DNA of 64,000 nt, taken from NCBI RefSeq assembly GCF_009729015.1, contig NZ_CP045482.1, forward strand, positions 62,001-126,000, read 5' to 3'. Source of the stretch: Acidianus ambivalens. Its GTDB lineage: Archaea; Thermoproteota; Thermoprotei_A; Sulfolobales; Sulfolobaceae. The notes under the pieces were generated by a model. The model saw only the letters and a list, made by a program, of their open reading frames with translations, searched no databases and was not told the origin of the DNA. Positions 29,978 to 40,015 of this stretch are shown here, piece by piece. The first letter of the stretch is position 1; the number at the start of each line of letters is the position of its first letter. Position numbers and translations under genes: made by a program.

Positions 29978-30548
29978 CATTCTTCACCAAGTATTCCTCA
30001 ATCATTTTCCTCTCATTATCGTTAAGCTTAGGCAATATGGATTTCAATATATCATGAATAGAATATAAATAATGGAGAGTAATACCCATTTTCTCTAACC
30101 TCTCTTTTGCACCTTCCTTTCTATCTACTATAACAAGTGCATGAGATACTTTACCACCATTTCTAATTATTTCCTCAGCAGATCTCTCTATAGAGCCTCC
30201 AGTAGTAGCTACATCATCAACTATAACTATCTCCTTATCTTTAACATCAGCCTCAAGTAATTTATCTGTTCCATAGCCTTTCTTTTCAAGCCTTACGTAA
30301 CCCATCGGTTTACCTAATTTACAAGCAACAAAAGACGCTAAAGGAATACCTCCTGTTGCAATACCGATTATCATGTCAAATTTTATATTCCTTAATTCCT
30401 CAATTGCCTTATCAACTACTGTAAAAAATTCTGGATAATTAGGTAACCTCCTTAAATCTAAATAGTAAGGACTAGTTTTGCCAGAAGTTAAGATAAAATT
30501 TCCTATTAATAACAATTTTCTCTGTAGCAAACTTTCCGCGAAATCCAT
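29967..30548 (-). CDS. pyrE: Orotate phosphoribosyltransferase
   Basis: 193 residues starting MDFAESLLQRKLLLIGNFIL. The frame is open 27 codons further upstream, but that stretch covers the promoter; a GTTTAAATA element lies 26 bases before ATG 30548. The PRPP-binding loop is EIVIVDDVATTGGS, and SPYYLDLRRL is the family N-terminal segment. It makes OMP from orotate and PRPP. It diverges from pyrB. Confidence 0.95.
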   Translation of the reverse strand: MDFAESLLQRKLLLIGNFILTSGKTSPYYLDLRRLPNYPEFFTVVDKAIEELRNIKFDMIIGIATGGIPLASFVACKLGKPMGYVRLEKKGYGTDKLLEADVKDKEIVIVDDVATTGGSIERSAEEIIRNGGKVSHALVIVDRKEGAKERLEKMGITLHYLYSIHDILKSILPKLNDNERKMIEEYLVKNVEG

Positions 30549-30610
30549 CCTAGGTATAATGGAAAAAGAGTTTAAATACAATTTTCGCATATGAAGATTA
30601 AGGGCATTAT
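30549..30610. promoter_or_regulatory. Divergent pyrE / pyrB promoter
   Basis: A 62-base spacer. The near-palindromic GTTTAAATA at 30570-30578 is centred 26 bases before the pyrE ATG and 36 before the pyrB TTG, so one TATA element may serve both directions. A further A/T step (CGCATATGAAG) at 30586-30596 could serve pyrB alone. Confidence 0.5.
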
Positions 30611-31510
30611 TTGAGGGATATAATTTCATCCTTGGATTTTTCTAAAGAAGATTTTCTTACAATATTTTCGCTTGCAGATGAAATTGAAAAAGGTAAAAGA
30701 TTAAAATTACAAGAAGAGAAAGTAGTCGCAACGGCCTTTTTCGAGCCAAGTACTAGAACACACTTAAGCTTTACTACTGCTGCACTAAGGCTAGGAGCAA
30801 AAACTATAGGCTTTTCGTCAACAGAAGGTATTTCAGAGGCTAAAGGAGAAAATTTTGCAGATACTATTAGAATGCTTGAAAATTACTCTGATTGTATAAT
30901 AATAAGACACAAATTCGATGGAGCAGCAAAGTTTGCTTCAGAAATAAGCAATAAGCCAATAATAAATGCTGGAGACGGAAAACACGAACATCCCACTCAA
31001 ACGCTTATAGATATTTATACAGTGTATAAATCGTTTGGCAGTCCAGATAATTTGACTTATGGAATTCTAGGCGATTTAAAATATGCAAGAACTGTTAATA
31101 GCTTACTCAGAGGTTTAACAAGATTTATGCCGAGGTTTGTTTACTTAATTTCGCCAGAACCTTTAAAGGCTAGAAAAGAAATCCTTTCAGAACTTAATTA
31201 CCCTTACAAGGAAATAGACTCACCTTCTGAGGTAATCTCAGAAATTGACGTACTTTACGTAACAAGAATACAGAAAGAAAGATTTCCAGACGAAATGGAA
31301 TATGAGAAAGTTAAGGAAAGCTACACTGTGGATGAAAATTTAGTCAACCAAATGAAAAAAGACTCAATAATTCTTCATCCCTTGCCCAGAGTAAATGAGA
31401 TTGACAGAAGAATTGATAGTAAACCTCAAGCTAAGTATTTTTACCAAGCCTCCTTAGGAGTTCCAATAAGGATGTCATTACTTTATAAAATTTTGAGCGG
31501 TGAATGGTAA
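30611..31510 (+). CDS. pyrB: Aspartate carbamoyltransferase catalytic subunit
   Basis: 299 residues starting at TTG 30611. The carbamoyl-phosphate loop FFEPSTRTHLSF, the segment GDGKHEHPTQTLIDIYT, and the C-terminal LHPLPRVNEID are all intact. It condenses carbamoyl phosphate (from CarAB, encoded at 6773-11009) with aspartate. It heads the operon pyrB-I-K-C-D. The pyrI start overlaps its stop. Confidence 0.95.
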   Translation: MRDIISSLDFSKEDFLTIFSLADEIEKGKRLKLQEEKVVATAFFEPSTRTHLSFTTAALRLGAKTIGFSSTEGISEAKGENFADTIRMLENYSDCIIIRHKFDGAAKFASEISNKPIINAGDGKHEHPTQTLIDIYTVYKSFGSPDNLTYGILGDLKYARTVNSLLRGLTRFMPRFVYLISPEPLKARKEILSELNYPYKEIDSPSEVISEIDVLYVTRIQKERFPDEMEYEKVKESYTVDENLVNQMKKDSIILHPLPRVNEIDRRIDSKPQAKYFYQASLGVPIRMSLLYKILSGEW

Positions 31511-31977
31511 TGAAAAATGGATTAATAGTAAGTAAAATAAAAAATGGCACGGTAATAGATCATATCCCCGCAGGGAGAGCTCTAGCTGTACTTAATATTC
31601 TAGGAATAAAAGGCAATGAAGGAAATAGAGTTGCACTAGTAATGAACGTTGAAAGTAGTAAAATGGGTAAAAAAGATATTGTAAAGATAGAGGAAAGGGA
31701 ATTAAACCAAAGAGAGGTTGAATTAATTGCATTAATAGCTCCATCTGCTACTATTAACATCATAAGAAATTATGAAGTTGCAGAAAAAAGAAAATTGAAC
31801 TTACCAGAAAAAATAGAAGGAATATTAAAATGTCCTAATCCTGCCTGCATTACTAATAATGACGTGGAGGCAAGGTCTAGGTTTATCGTAATTAGTAAAT
31901 CACCCTTAGTTTTAAAATGCGACTATTGTGAAACCACATTAACTGAGGATGAAGTGCTGAGGCAAATCTTGCTATGA
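31510..31977 (+). CDS. pyrI: Aspartate carbamoyltransferase regulatory subunit
   Basis: About 155 residues. The N-terminal allosteric domain (GTVIDHIPAGRALAVLNILG) binds nucleotide effectors. The C-terminal zinc domain has CPNPAC and CDYC as the Cys4 site that contacts PyrB. ATG 31510 overlaps the pyrB stop (TAATG) with GGTGA six bases upstream; an ATG two codons earlier is less well spaced. Its presence indicates feedback control of the operon's first enzyme by nucleotides. Confidence 0.93.
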   Translation: MKNGLIVSKIKNGTVIDHIPAGRALAVLNILGIKGNEGNRVALVMNVESSKMGKKDIVKIEERELNQREVELIALIAPSATINIIRNYEVAEKRKLNLPEKIEGILKCPNPACITNNDVEARSRFIVISKSPLVLKCDYCETTLTEDEVLRQILL

Positions 31978-32558
31978 TTTACGGAAAAATTTTACAAATA
32001 AAGGAAAAAAAGACAATTTTTGAAGTTTCTATAGAGGCGCATTTTAATCCTTTGCCAGGACAATACGTTTCTCTTGTATTCCCATCAGAAAATGAGATAC
32101 CTTTAGGCATAGGAGATTATTACGACGGCGTACTTACGCTTTTTATAGAATCCGAAAAAATCGTTAACAAAATTCGTAATAAAAAGTTCGTCATATTAAA
32201 AGGTCCTTTAGGGAAAAGAATAGACCTAGGAAGAAGAATCTTGGGCATAGCTGAAGGAAATTTATATTACGATATACTCTTCCCTTTAAGGCAGGCAAAG
32301 AGGCAAGGAAAAGAAGTAAAGGTGCTTTGCAAGGATTGTGAAAGCGAGTTTGAAGAACCTTCAAGGGATGAGGATTTTGATATGATTTTAGCCTCAGTAG
32401 ATTATAATGAAATAAAATACTTACCTCCTGAAGCTTACGTTTACGTCAGATGGGTAAAGATGAACTGTAATATGGGTGTATGCGGAGTTTGTAGCATTAA
32501 CGGGCATTTACCTTGTATTGAAGGACCATTTATAAAGGTGAAAGACCTTGTGGATTAG
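31974..32558 (+). CDS. PyrK-like iron-sulfur subunit of dihydroorotate dehydrogenase (reduced form)
   Basis: 194 residues, shorter than typical PyrK (about 230-260). The C-terminal [2Fe-2S] site is present (MNCNMGVCGVC, then HLPC). The segments that normally bind FAD (RPxS type) and NAD (glycine-rich GGG loop) are not recognisable: the corresponding stretches read IPLGIGDYYDG and ILGIAEGNLYYD. It may pass electrons from PyrD to an acceptor other than NAD. It sits between pyrI and pyrC with short overlaps. Confidence 0.75.
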   Translation: MIYGKILQIKEKKTIFEVSIEAHFNPLPGQYVSLVFPSENEIPLGIGDYYDGVLTLFIESEKIVNKIRNKKFVILKGPLGKRIDLGRRILGIAEGNLYYDILFPLRQAKRQGKEVKVLCKDCESEFEEPSRDEDFDMILASVDYNEIKYLPPEAYVYVRWVKMNCNMGVCGVCSINGHLPCIEGPFIKVKDLVD

Positions 32559-33702
32559 GGGTAAAATTTTCCTCAATAATGAGGTAATTGATGGTTGTGT
32601 AAACTTTGATAGAAAAATTAAGGAAATTAGAAAGGATTGCAGACCGGACATTGACATTCCACAAGGAAAAATAATATTTCCAGGGTCGATAGACATGCAC
32701 GTTCATGTTAGGGGAATGAATCTATCGTATAAGGAAGATGTAAGAACTGCAACCTCAGAAGCTGCCTACGGCGGTGTAACTGTTGTAGTAGATATGCCAA
32801 ATACTGTTCCTTACATAAACACTGCAGAAAGGGTACAAGAAAGACTCAGAGAATTTGCCAATTTTTCCAGAACAGATTATGGAATTTATTCTGGAGTAAC
32901 ATCTGACGAAAGAGTTGATAAATTACCCATTGCAGGCTATAAGGTTTTCCCAGAAGATCTAGAAAAACCCGAATTACAGTTTGTTCTATCATCTAAAAGG
33001 CTAAAGATCTTGCATCCAGAATTACCATTATCTGTCAAACAATTTAGAAATTTAAGAGAAATATGGCAAGAAATTGCATCAATCAGCCTAGTCTCAGGAA
33101 GATTTCATATAACTCACATAACAAATTATGAAGACTTAATTAAGGCTAAAGAATTAGGTTTTACAACAGACTTCACTCCTCACCACTTGCTTCTTGAAGA
33201 AATAAAGGGAGACTGTCTTACTAAAGTTAATCCACCCATCAGAGATCTTACAGAACGTAGAAAATTATTAAGAGCATTATTTGAGGCAGACGCAGTGGCC
33301 AGCGATCATGCACCGCATACTTTACAAGAGAAAATGCAACCTTACGAATTATGCCCTCCAGGAATTGCAGCAGTTTCTTTTACTACGCCGTTTATTTATT
33401 CGTTAGTAAAGAAGGGAGTATTATCTCTCAGTAGGGCTGTAGATTTAGTATCTAAGAATCCAGCTAAAATACTTGGAATTAACGCTGGAGAAATAAAAGA
33501 AGGTAACGTGGCAGACTTTACAGTAATAGACTTCGAGAAAGATTGGAGGTATCATACTCAATATTCAAAAGTTGTGGAAACACCATTTGATGAGTATTCC
33601 CTAGACGTGTCAATCTACATGACCATAGTTGAAGGAAAAGTAGCTTATGATGGCTATGAAGTTTACCCAATAAGGGGGATGAATTTATTTGAGAATAGCT
33701 AA
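32548..33702 (+). CDS. pyrC: Dihydroorotase
   Basis: A 384-residue amidohydrolase starting at TTG 32548, six bases after GGTGA. Metal-binding motifs are DMHVHVRG (HxH), FTPHHLLL and ASDHAPHT. The C-terminal NPAKILGINAGEIKEGNVADF segment is typical of the dihydroorotase/hydantoinase group. It cyclises carbamoyl aspartate to dihydroorotate. It overlaps both neighbours. Confidence 0.93.
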   Translation: MWIRGKIFLNNEVIDGCVNFDRKIKEIRKDCRPDIDIPQGKIIFPGSIDMHVHVRGMNLSYKEDVRTATSEAAYGGVTVVVDMPNTVPYINTAERVQERLREFANFSRTDYGIYSGVTSDERVDKLPIAGYKVFPEDLEKPELQFVLSSKRLKILHPELPLSVKQFRNLREIWQEIASISLVSGRFHITHITNYEDLIKAKELGFTTDFTPHHLLLEEIKGDCLTKVNPPIRDLTERRKLLRALFEADAVASDHAPHTLQEKMQPYELCPPGIAAVSFTTPFIYSLVKKGVLSLSRAVDLVSKNPAKILGINAGEIKEGNVADFTVIDFEKDWRYHTQYSKVVETPFDEYSLDVSIYMTIVEGKVAYDGYEVYPIRGMNLFENS

Positions 33703-34561
33703 CCTTGATTTTAAAGATCCATTAATTATAGCCTCTGGCATTATTCCTGACATTCCAGAAGTAATGATGAGAATATGCGAAAATTATGAACCGAGTGCAA
33801 TAACAACAAAGACTTTAACTTTAACACCTTTAGAGCCTCATAAACCTCCTACTGTAATAAAATTCCATGATGGTTGCTATATGAATGCTATAGGTTTAGG
33901 AAATCCCGGAATAGGAATAGTAGAAAAAATTAATCTCAAAAAATGTAGGCTATTCGTAAGTATAGGAGGAAATGATGTGAAACAAATAGTAAATTCTGCA
34001 GAAATTGCGGAGAATAAAGCAGATATTATCGAGATTAACGCAAGCAGTCCAAACAGAAAAGGATATGGAGAGTCAATTTCTTCAATAGTTCATGAAATTG
34101 TAAAGGAAGTAAAGTCTCACGTTAAAAAACCGGTTTTCGTTAAGATTGGGCCTTGGGATAATGCTTTGGAAATTGCGGGAAAAGCTTTAGAAGCAGGTGC
34201 AGATGGACTAACTGCAATAAATACACTAAAAGGGTTAATGATTGATACCGAGGAATTTAAGCCGGTTTTATCTTACGGCACTGGAGGAATTTCTGGTAAA
34301 TGCATTTATCCTCTTGCCTTAAGAATAATCAGAGATTTATATAGAGAATATGAACCAGACATTATAGGAATTGGAGGAGTATTTTCATTTAGGGAAGTTT
34401 TAGGCATGTTAAGCGTTGGGGCTAAACTTGTTGGTTTGGGTAGTGTAATATTGGATAAGGGCTTTGATGTAATAGGAGAAATCAGAAAGGGCTTAATGAA
34501 CTATCTAAATGAAAAGGGATTAAAACTTGAAGATATATTTGCTATTGCAGTGAAAAAATGA
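33689..34561 (+). CDS. pyrD: Dihydroorotate dehydrogenase, serine-type class 1
   Basis: A 290-residue FMN-binding TIM barrel starting at TTG 33689. Substrate and FMN segments are visible (AIGLGNPGIG, INASSPNRKG, GTGGISGKCIYPLALR, GIGGVFSF). The catalytic base position, cysteine in the SCPN motif of class 1 enzymes, is serine here (SSPN), as described for the type 1S enzyme of Sulfolobus solfataricus. It pairs with the adjacent PyrK-like Fe-S subunit. Confidence 0.92.
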   Translation: MRIANLDFKDPLIIASGIIPDIPEVMMRICENYEPSAITTKTLTLTPLEPHKPPTVIKFHDGCYMNAIGLGNPGIGIVEKINLKKCRLFVSIGGNDVKQIVNSAEIAENKADIIEINASSPNRKGYGESISSIVHEIVKEVKSHVKKPVFVKIGPWDNALEIAGKALEAGADGLTAINTLKGLMIDTEEFKPVLSYGTGGISGKCIYPLALRIIRDLYREYEPDIIGIGGVFSFREVLGMLSVGAKLVGLGSVILDKGFDVIGEIRKGLMNYLNEKGLKLEDIFAIAVKK

Positions 34562-34857
34562 GAGCTGTAATGAAAGGTAGAGATTTAGAAGGTTTAGCGT
34601 TTTTAGGCAAGGTTGAGTCAGTAAACGTGGAATTTTGTGATGATAAAAAAACTCTAGCTAAGGTTGTAGTAAAAACTACTGACGGAGATGAAGTGGAATC
34701 GGAATGCATACCAGTAAGAGCAGCAGGTAAAATATCTATTGTAATAAAGCATTATTTAAGAATGGGAATAGGAAAATATATTATAACTAATGAAAAGTCT
34801 GTAGGAAATGTGGATACGGAGGGAGAAGATGAAACTGAGGATAGACAAACTTCCTAA
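34558..34857 (+). CDS. Conserved hypothetical protein at the end of the pyrimidine operon
   Basis: A 99-residue protein whose ATG overlaps the pyrD stop (ATGA). The first 75 residues look like a small beta-rich domain (AFLGKVESVNVEFCDDKKTL, then VVVKTTDGDEVESECIPV); the tail is acidic. No family is recognised. Its 3' end overlaps the next gene. Cotranscription with pyrD is likely; a role in pyrimidine metabolism is only a guess. Confidence 0.5.
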   Translation: MRAVMKGRDLEGLAFLGKVESVNVEFCDDKKTLAKVVVKTTDGDEVESECIPVRAAGKISIVIKHYLRMGIGKYIITNEKSVGNVDTEGEDETEDRQTS

Positions 34858-35143
34858 AACTGATGAAGATTTAGAGGAAATTCAACAAGAAATAGAGTCA
34901 GAACATCATCACCATCATCATGAGGAAGAAGGCCAGAGTATTGAAGAAGTATTAGGAGAACTTTACGTTAGACTGCAGAGTTTAGAAAGTAAATCAAAAG
35001 AGTTAGAAGATTCTTCAGAAGCATGCAAGGAAGAAATTTCAAGGATTTATAAAATTTTAGGAAAAATGTTAATAGCATTGACTACTAAAGATGAAAATGA
35101 AAAGATTAAAAATCTCAAAGATATTTTAAGCACACTTGAATAA
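34829..35143 (+). CDS. Small coiled-coil protein with an internal hexahistidine run
   Basis: 104 residues from ATG 34829, which follows a GGAGGGAGAAG purine stretch; an in-frame ATG lies seven codons earlier. The N-terminal part is acidic, then residues 26-31 are six consecutive histidines flanked by glutamates. From about residue 38 the sequence is a predicted coiled coil (LYVRLQSLESKSKELED and following). It might bind metal. No family is recognised. It overlaps the preceding gene by 29 bases and is 2 bases from marC. Confidence 0.5.
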   Translation: MKLRIDKLPKTDEDLEEIQQEIESEHHHHHHEEEGQSIEEVLGELYVRLQSLESKSKELEDSSEACKEEISRIYKILGKMLIALTTKDENEKIKNLKDILSTLE

Positions 35144-35145
35144 TT

Positions 35146-35751
35146 ATGGAACTATATCAAACAGTAATAATTGCAATAAAACTTTTTGCAATAATGGATC
35201 CTTTTTCAATTATTCCATATCTTTTAGCAATATTTGAAGAATACTCACAAAGCTCCGATACTAAGGTTAGCTGGAATTACTTAATAAATAAAGTAGAGCT
35301 TGCTGTTATCATACTTCTAGTATTTTTTTCACTAATAGGGAAGGCTTTTTTAGATTTCTTAGGGCTAACTCCAGCTTCTCTAGAAATAGGTGGTGGAATA
35401 ATTTTAGTTTACTTGGGTATCGATACCATGGGTGGCTTTCAGCAATTAAAATTCCTAGGCAGAAGTATAGTAGAAGCAGCAGTAACTCCAATTGCTACAC
35501 CATTAATAGTAGGACCAGGAACAATGGCAGCACTTGTTACCTTATCAGTTTCTTTTCCAGTATATTACCTCTTAATAGGAAGTTTAATAGCAGCAGGTAT
35601 AACTTACGTAGTATTAAGATTTGGTCCTTTACTTGTAAAGATTCTTGGAAGAACCGGTACAGTAGCTGCAGGAAGATTTACCGCAATTATTATTGCAGCC
35701 TTTGGAGTTCAGCTAATTTTACAAGGTATATCTCAGATTAACTTGGTGTGA
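35146..35751 (+). CDS. MarC/NAAT-family integral membrane protein
   Basis: A 201-residue protein with about six membrane segments. The family hallmarks are KLFAIMDPFSIIPYLLAIF near the N-terminus and the internally repeated EAAVTPIATPLIVGPGTMAA in the middle. Members are proposed small-neutral-amino-acid transporters, but the substrate here is unknown. It is probably the last gene of the pyr transcript, or is read through from it. Confidence 0.8.
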   Translation: MELYQTVIIAIKLFAIMDPFSIIPYLLAIFEEYSQSSDTKVSWNYLINKVELAVIILLVFFSLIGKAFLDFLGLTPASLEIGGGIILVYLGIDTMGGFQQLKFLGRSIVEAAVTPIATPLIVGPGTMAALVTLSVSFPVYYLLIGSLIAAGITYVVLRFGPLLVKILGRTGTVAAGRFTAIIIAAFGVQLILQGISQINLV

Positions 35752-35770
35752 AGATTCCTATTCAAAATGA

Positions 35771-35780
35771 AAATTTTTTA
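35771..35780 (+). promoter_or_regulatory. TATA element of the Lrp-family gene
   Basis: AAATTTTTTA centred about 25 bases before ATG 35801 and following the end of marC. This position fits a leaderless transcript and supports ATG 35801 as start. Confidence 0.45.
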
Positions 35781-35800
35781 ATCCGAGTTACGATTGCTTT

Positions 35801-36280
35801 ATGAAGTGTATGTCTGATAGTGTAAAAAAGAAAGTGGATATGGATACAATTGATAGAAGATTATTAATAGAATTATTAAGGGATGCAAGAAGTAGTTTGA
35901 GAAGACTTTCAGAAGAGATGAACGTATCACCTGCAACTTTACATAATAGATTAACCAGATTAGTACAAGAAGGTATAATAAAAGGTTTCACTGCATTAAT
36001 AGATTATTCTAAGCTAGGTTACACACTATCTGCAGTAATCATGGCAAAAGTTGATGGAAAGCACCTCGTTGAATTTGAGAGAGAAGTTGCAAATGCTGAC
36101 AATGTGGTGGCAGTTTATGATGTTGTAGGAGAATATGACGTAGTATTAATAGCTAAATTTAGGAGTGTAGAAGACCTTGATGCATTTTTAAAACAGTTAC
36201 TCAAAAATCCCAAAGTAGAAAGAACTTATACAAGTATAGTGTTGAATGTTGTTAAAGAAGATCCTAGAGTAAAAATTTAG
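35801..36280 (+). CDS. Lrp/AsnC-family transcriptional regulator
   Basis: 159 residues with the standard two-domain form: an N-terminal HTH (TIDRRLLIELLRDARSSLRR, then LSEEMNVSPATLHNRLTRL) and a C-terminal RAM/ACT-like effector domain (VVAVYDVVGEYDVVLIAKF). It is likely an octameric or dimeric regulator sensing amino acids. An ATG nine bases later is an alternative start. It lies between the pyr locus and a zinc-ribbon gene; its targets are not evident. Confidence 0.88.
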   Translation: MKCMSDSVKKKVDMDTIDRRLLIELLRDARSSLRRLSEEMNVSPATLHNRLTRLVQEGIIKGFTALIDYSKLGYTLSAVIMAKVDGKHLVEFEREVANADNVVAVYDVVGEYDVVLIAKFRSVEDLDAFLKQLLKNPKVERTYTSIVLNVVKEDPRVKI

Positions 36281-36347
36281 ACTTTTTCATATGCAAAAGC
36301 CTTATATACTATATGACGTCCTCATATATCTATATGGTGTCTTAAAT

Positions 36348-36650
36348 ATGCAGTTCTGTCCTAAATGTGGAGGAGTAATGGTACCAGTAAAGAAAGACGG
36401 CAAGGAAGTGCTAAAGTGCAAAAAATGTGGCTATGAAAAAGAAATGAGTATAAAGGATAAAAAAGCTTACGAAATTAAAGAAACTGCAAAGAATAACAAG
36501 GTACTTACTACATCAATAGTTAGCGAAAAAGAAGGCAGAAAGAGAGACGAAGAAGAATGGGAGCAAGAAAGAGAAGAGTACTACAAAGAAATAGGATTAG
36601 AACTATTGAGGGATGAGTTTGAGGGCTCTGAAGAAAACGATGAAGATTAA
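36348..36650 (+). CDS. Zinc-ribbon protein resembling the N-terminal half of TFS/RpoM
   Basis: 100 residues from ATG 36348. The first 30 residues form a Cys4 ribbon, FCPKCGGVMVP and LKCKKCGYEKE, as in the N-terminal domain of archaeal transcription factor S. The remainder is charged and helical, ending in an acidic tail; the catalytic C-terminal ribbon of TFS is absent. It is therefore not a complete cleavage factor. A GGTG site and A/T elements precede this ATG; the frame is open 19 codons upstream through AT repeats. Confidence 0.65.
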   Translation: MQFCPKCGGVMVPVKKDGKEVLKCKKCGYEKEMSIKDKKAYEIKETAKNNKVLTTSIVSEKEGRKRDEEEWEQEREEYYKEIGLELLRDEFEGSEENDED

Positions 36651-36742
36651 CTGAATTAATTTCATATTTATTTTTGTTATTTCGTTGACAACTTCTTTAA
36701 CACCGTAAACATTTTAATTAAATCCCCTACATTTTATAAAGT

Positions 36743-37093
36743 ATGAAAATCTCTGAAGTTCCTAACCTATATCTTCTTGATTTAGAAAATATGCAAATTA
36801 TTATAGAAGAACTAAAAACCGAAAAAGGAGAAAAAATTTATTCCATTTATCAAAATAGAAAATATAACATAAATGAAGAAAAAGAATGGACTCCAGACGT
36901 AGATAAGGCTAAAAAAATAAAAGAAGAAGAACTTCCAGTAGAAGTAGCGAAATATTTAAATAAATTAGGCATCTATGTGAAAGTTCCTAAAGTAGTTGAA
37001 AAGAAAGAACAGCAGAAAGTAGAAACTAAAGAAGAGAAAAGACAAGAAGAAGAGACTAAAAAGAAGGAAGAACAAAAACAACAACAGCAATAG
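36743..37093 (+). CDS. Hypothetical protein with Lys/Glu/Gln-rich tail
   Basis: 116 residues. The first 80 form a small mixed domain (DLENMQIIIEELKTEKGEKI and a second half ending LNKLGIYVKVPKV); the last 35 are a highly charged, probably helical or disordered K/E/Q-rich tail ending in glutamines. It is preceded by a TTTTAATTAAAT element about 26 bases upstream and lies 8 bases before the radical SAM gene, so the two may be cotranscribed. Function unknown. Confidence 0.5.
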   Translation: MKISEVPNLYLLDLENMQIIIEELKTEKGEKIYSIYQNRKYNINEEKEWTPDVDKAKKIKEEELPVEVAKYLNKLGIYVKVPKVVEKKEQQKVETKEEKRQEEETKKKEEQKQQQQ

Positions 37094-37101
37094 GTGACTA
37101 A

Positions 37102-38613
<1,512 letters not shown>

Positions 38614-38623
38614 AAAACTTCTA

Positions 38624-39991
38624 TCACTTTTTCTTTCTTGGATAAATATAATCCTTTGGTGCAGCCTTAAAAGGCTCTAGGTATTTTCTTAGCACTTTAG
38701 GTATTTCTACAGTTCCATCTTCGTTCTGGAAATTCTCAAGAATAGCCGTGATTGTCCTAGTACTTGCTACCGCAGTACTATTGAGAGTATGAACATATCC
38801 TTTCTTATTATTCTTCCTATCAACATACCTGATTTTCATCCTAAAAGCCTGCCAATCGGTACAATTACTACAACTTACCATTTCTCTAAATTTTGCTTGA
38901 GCCGGCATCCAGGCTTCTAGGTCATATTTCTTTGCTGCACAGGCACCTAGATCTCCCGAAGCTATGTTAACTATCCTATAAGGAATACCTAATCCTTGAA
39001 AGATTTCTTCTGCATTGCTTAATAATTCTTGATGGTATTTCCAACTATCTTCAGGCAAAGAGAAAATGAACTGCTCGACTTTATGAAATTGATGAACCCT
39101 AAATATCCCTTTAAGATCTTTATTAGCAGCACCTGCCTCTCTCCTGAAAGCAGGACTAATTCCAACAAGTTTTATTGGCAATTCTTCCTTCTCAATGTCT
39201 TCCTTATAGTATAAGGCAGCTAACGGATGCTCTGCGGTAGCTATTAAGTATAAGTCGTCGTTCTCTATTTTATATATTGCATCTTTAAATGTGTCTAAAT
39301 CAATTACTGCATGAATTACTTCTCCTCTAAGCATATAAGGTGGTAAAACTAGCCTATAACCTTTAGATGTCATTGTATCTATTGCGTAAAGTAAAAGTGC
39401 AAAATCTAACCAAACTAAATCGTCAAATAAATAATAAAATCTGGAGCCTGCTACTTGGGATGCTTTCTCAGTGTTCCCTAGTTTCAATACGTTCTCTAAC
39501 ATATCAGCATGACCTACAGGCTTCCAATTTATAATCTCATATTCTACTTGAGCGCCATTGAGTTGCTTCTTAAACTCCTCTAAATCCTTCTCATAAACTT
39601 TGAATTTGCCCCAGAATTTTATAGGAACATTATAAGTATCGTCTGGACCTACTGGAACGTCTGGACTTATTATATTAGGCAATGATCTTAAAATCTCATC
39701 CCTTTGCTCTTCAATTTCTTTTAGTTCTTTTTCCTTAGCCTCAAGTATCTGTAAAAGTTTTTTTGCCTCTTCTATTTTAGCCTTCCTTTCTTCTGGCTTT
39801 AGCTTAGGTATCTGAGAATTAATCTCATTATGCTGATGTCTAAGCTTCTCGACTTCTTGTAAAATGCTTCTCCATTTTTTATCCAATTCTACAGCTTTTA
39901 ACGCTAAAGAAGCGTCCATGTTCCTTTTCTTTAGAGAATCTATTAGCTCATCTGGATTATTTCTAATGAGCTCAAGTAAACTCCAAGACAT
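38624..39991 (-). CDS. serS: Seryl-tRNA synthetase
   Basis: About 455 residues. An N-terminal tRNA-binding coiled coil (residues 30-105) precedes a class II catalytic core: motif 2 FRREAGAANKDLKGIFRVHQ and motif 3 around NSTAVASTRTITAIL. ATG 39991 fits the family start better than TTG 40003. It follows the MIP18-family gene by 24 bases, apparently downstream in the his transcript. Confidence 0.94.
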   Translation of the reverse strand: MSWSLLELIRNNPDELIDSLKKRNMDASLALKAVELDKKWRSILQEVEKLRHQHNEINSQIPKLKPEERKAKIEEAKKLLQILEAKEKELKEIEEQRDEILRSLPNIISPDVPVGPDDTYNVPIKFWGKFKVYEKDLEEFKKQLNGAQVEYEIINWKPVGHADMLENVLKLGNTEKASQVAGSRFYYLFDDLVWLDFALLLYAIDTMTSKGYRLVLPPYMLRGEVIHAVIDLDTFKDAIYKIENDDLYLIATAEHPLAALYYKEDIEKEELPIKLVGISPAFRREAGAANKDLKGIFRVHQFHKVEQFIFSLPEDSWKYHQELLSNAEEIFQGLGIPYRIVNIASGDLGACAAKKYDLEAWMPAQAKFREMVSCSNCTDWQAFRMKIRYVDRKNNKKGYVHTLNSTAVASTRTITAILENFQNEDGTVEIPKVLRKYLEPFKAAPKDYIYPRKKK

Positions 39992-40015
39992 AATAGAAAA
40001 CAAAATTTGGGGATT

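Noticed and set aside
34904..34921. CATCATCACCATCATCAT as possible vector-derived His-tag contamination
   Set aside because: It is in the middle of a native-looking archaeal frame with matching base composition on both sides and continuous operon structure; no vector sequence adjoins it.
36291..36347. 19-codon N-terminal extension of the zinc-ribbon protein
   Set aside because: The sequence is AT-repeat promoter-like and encodes no family-conserved residues. ATG 36348 has a GGTG site upstream.
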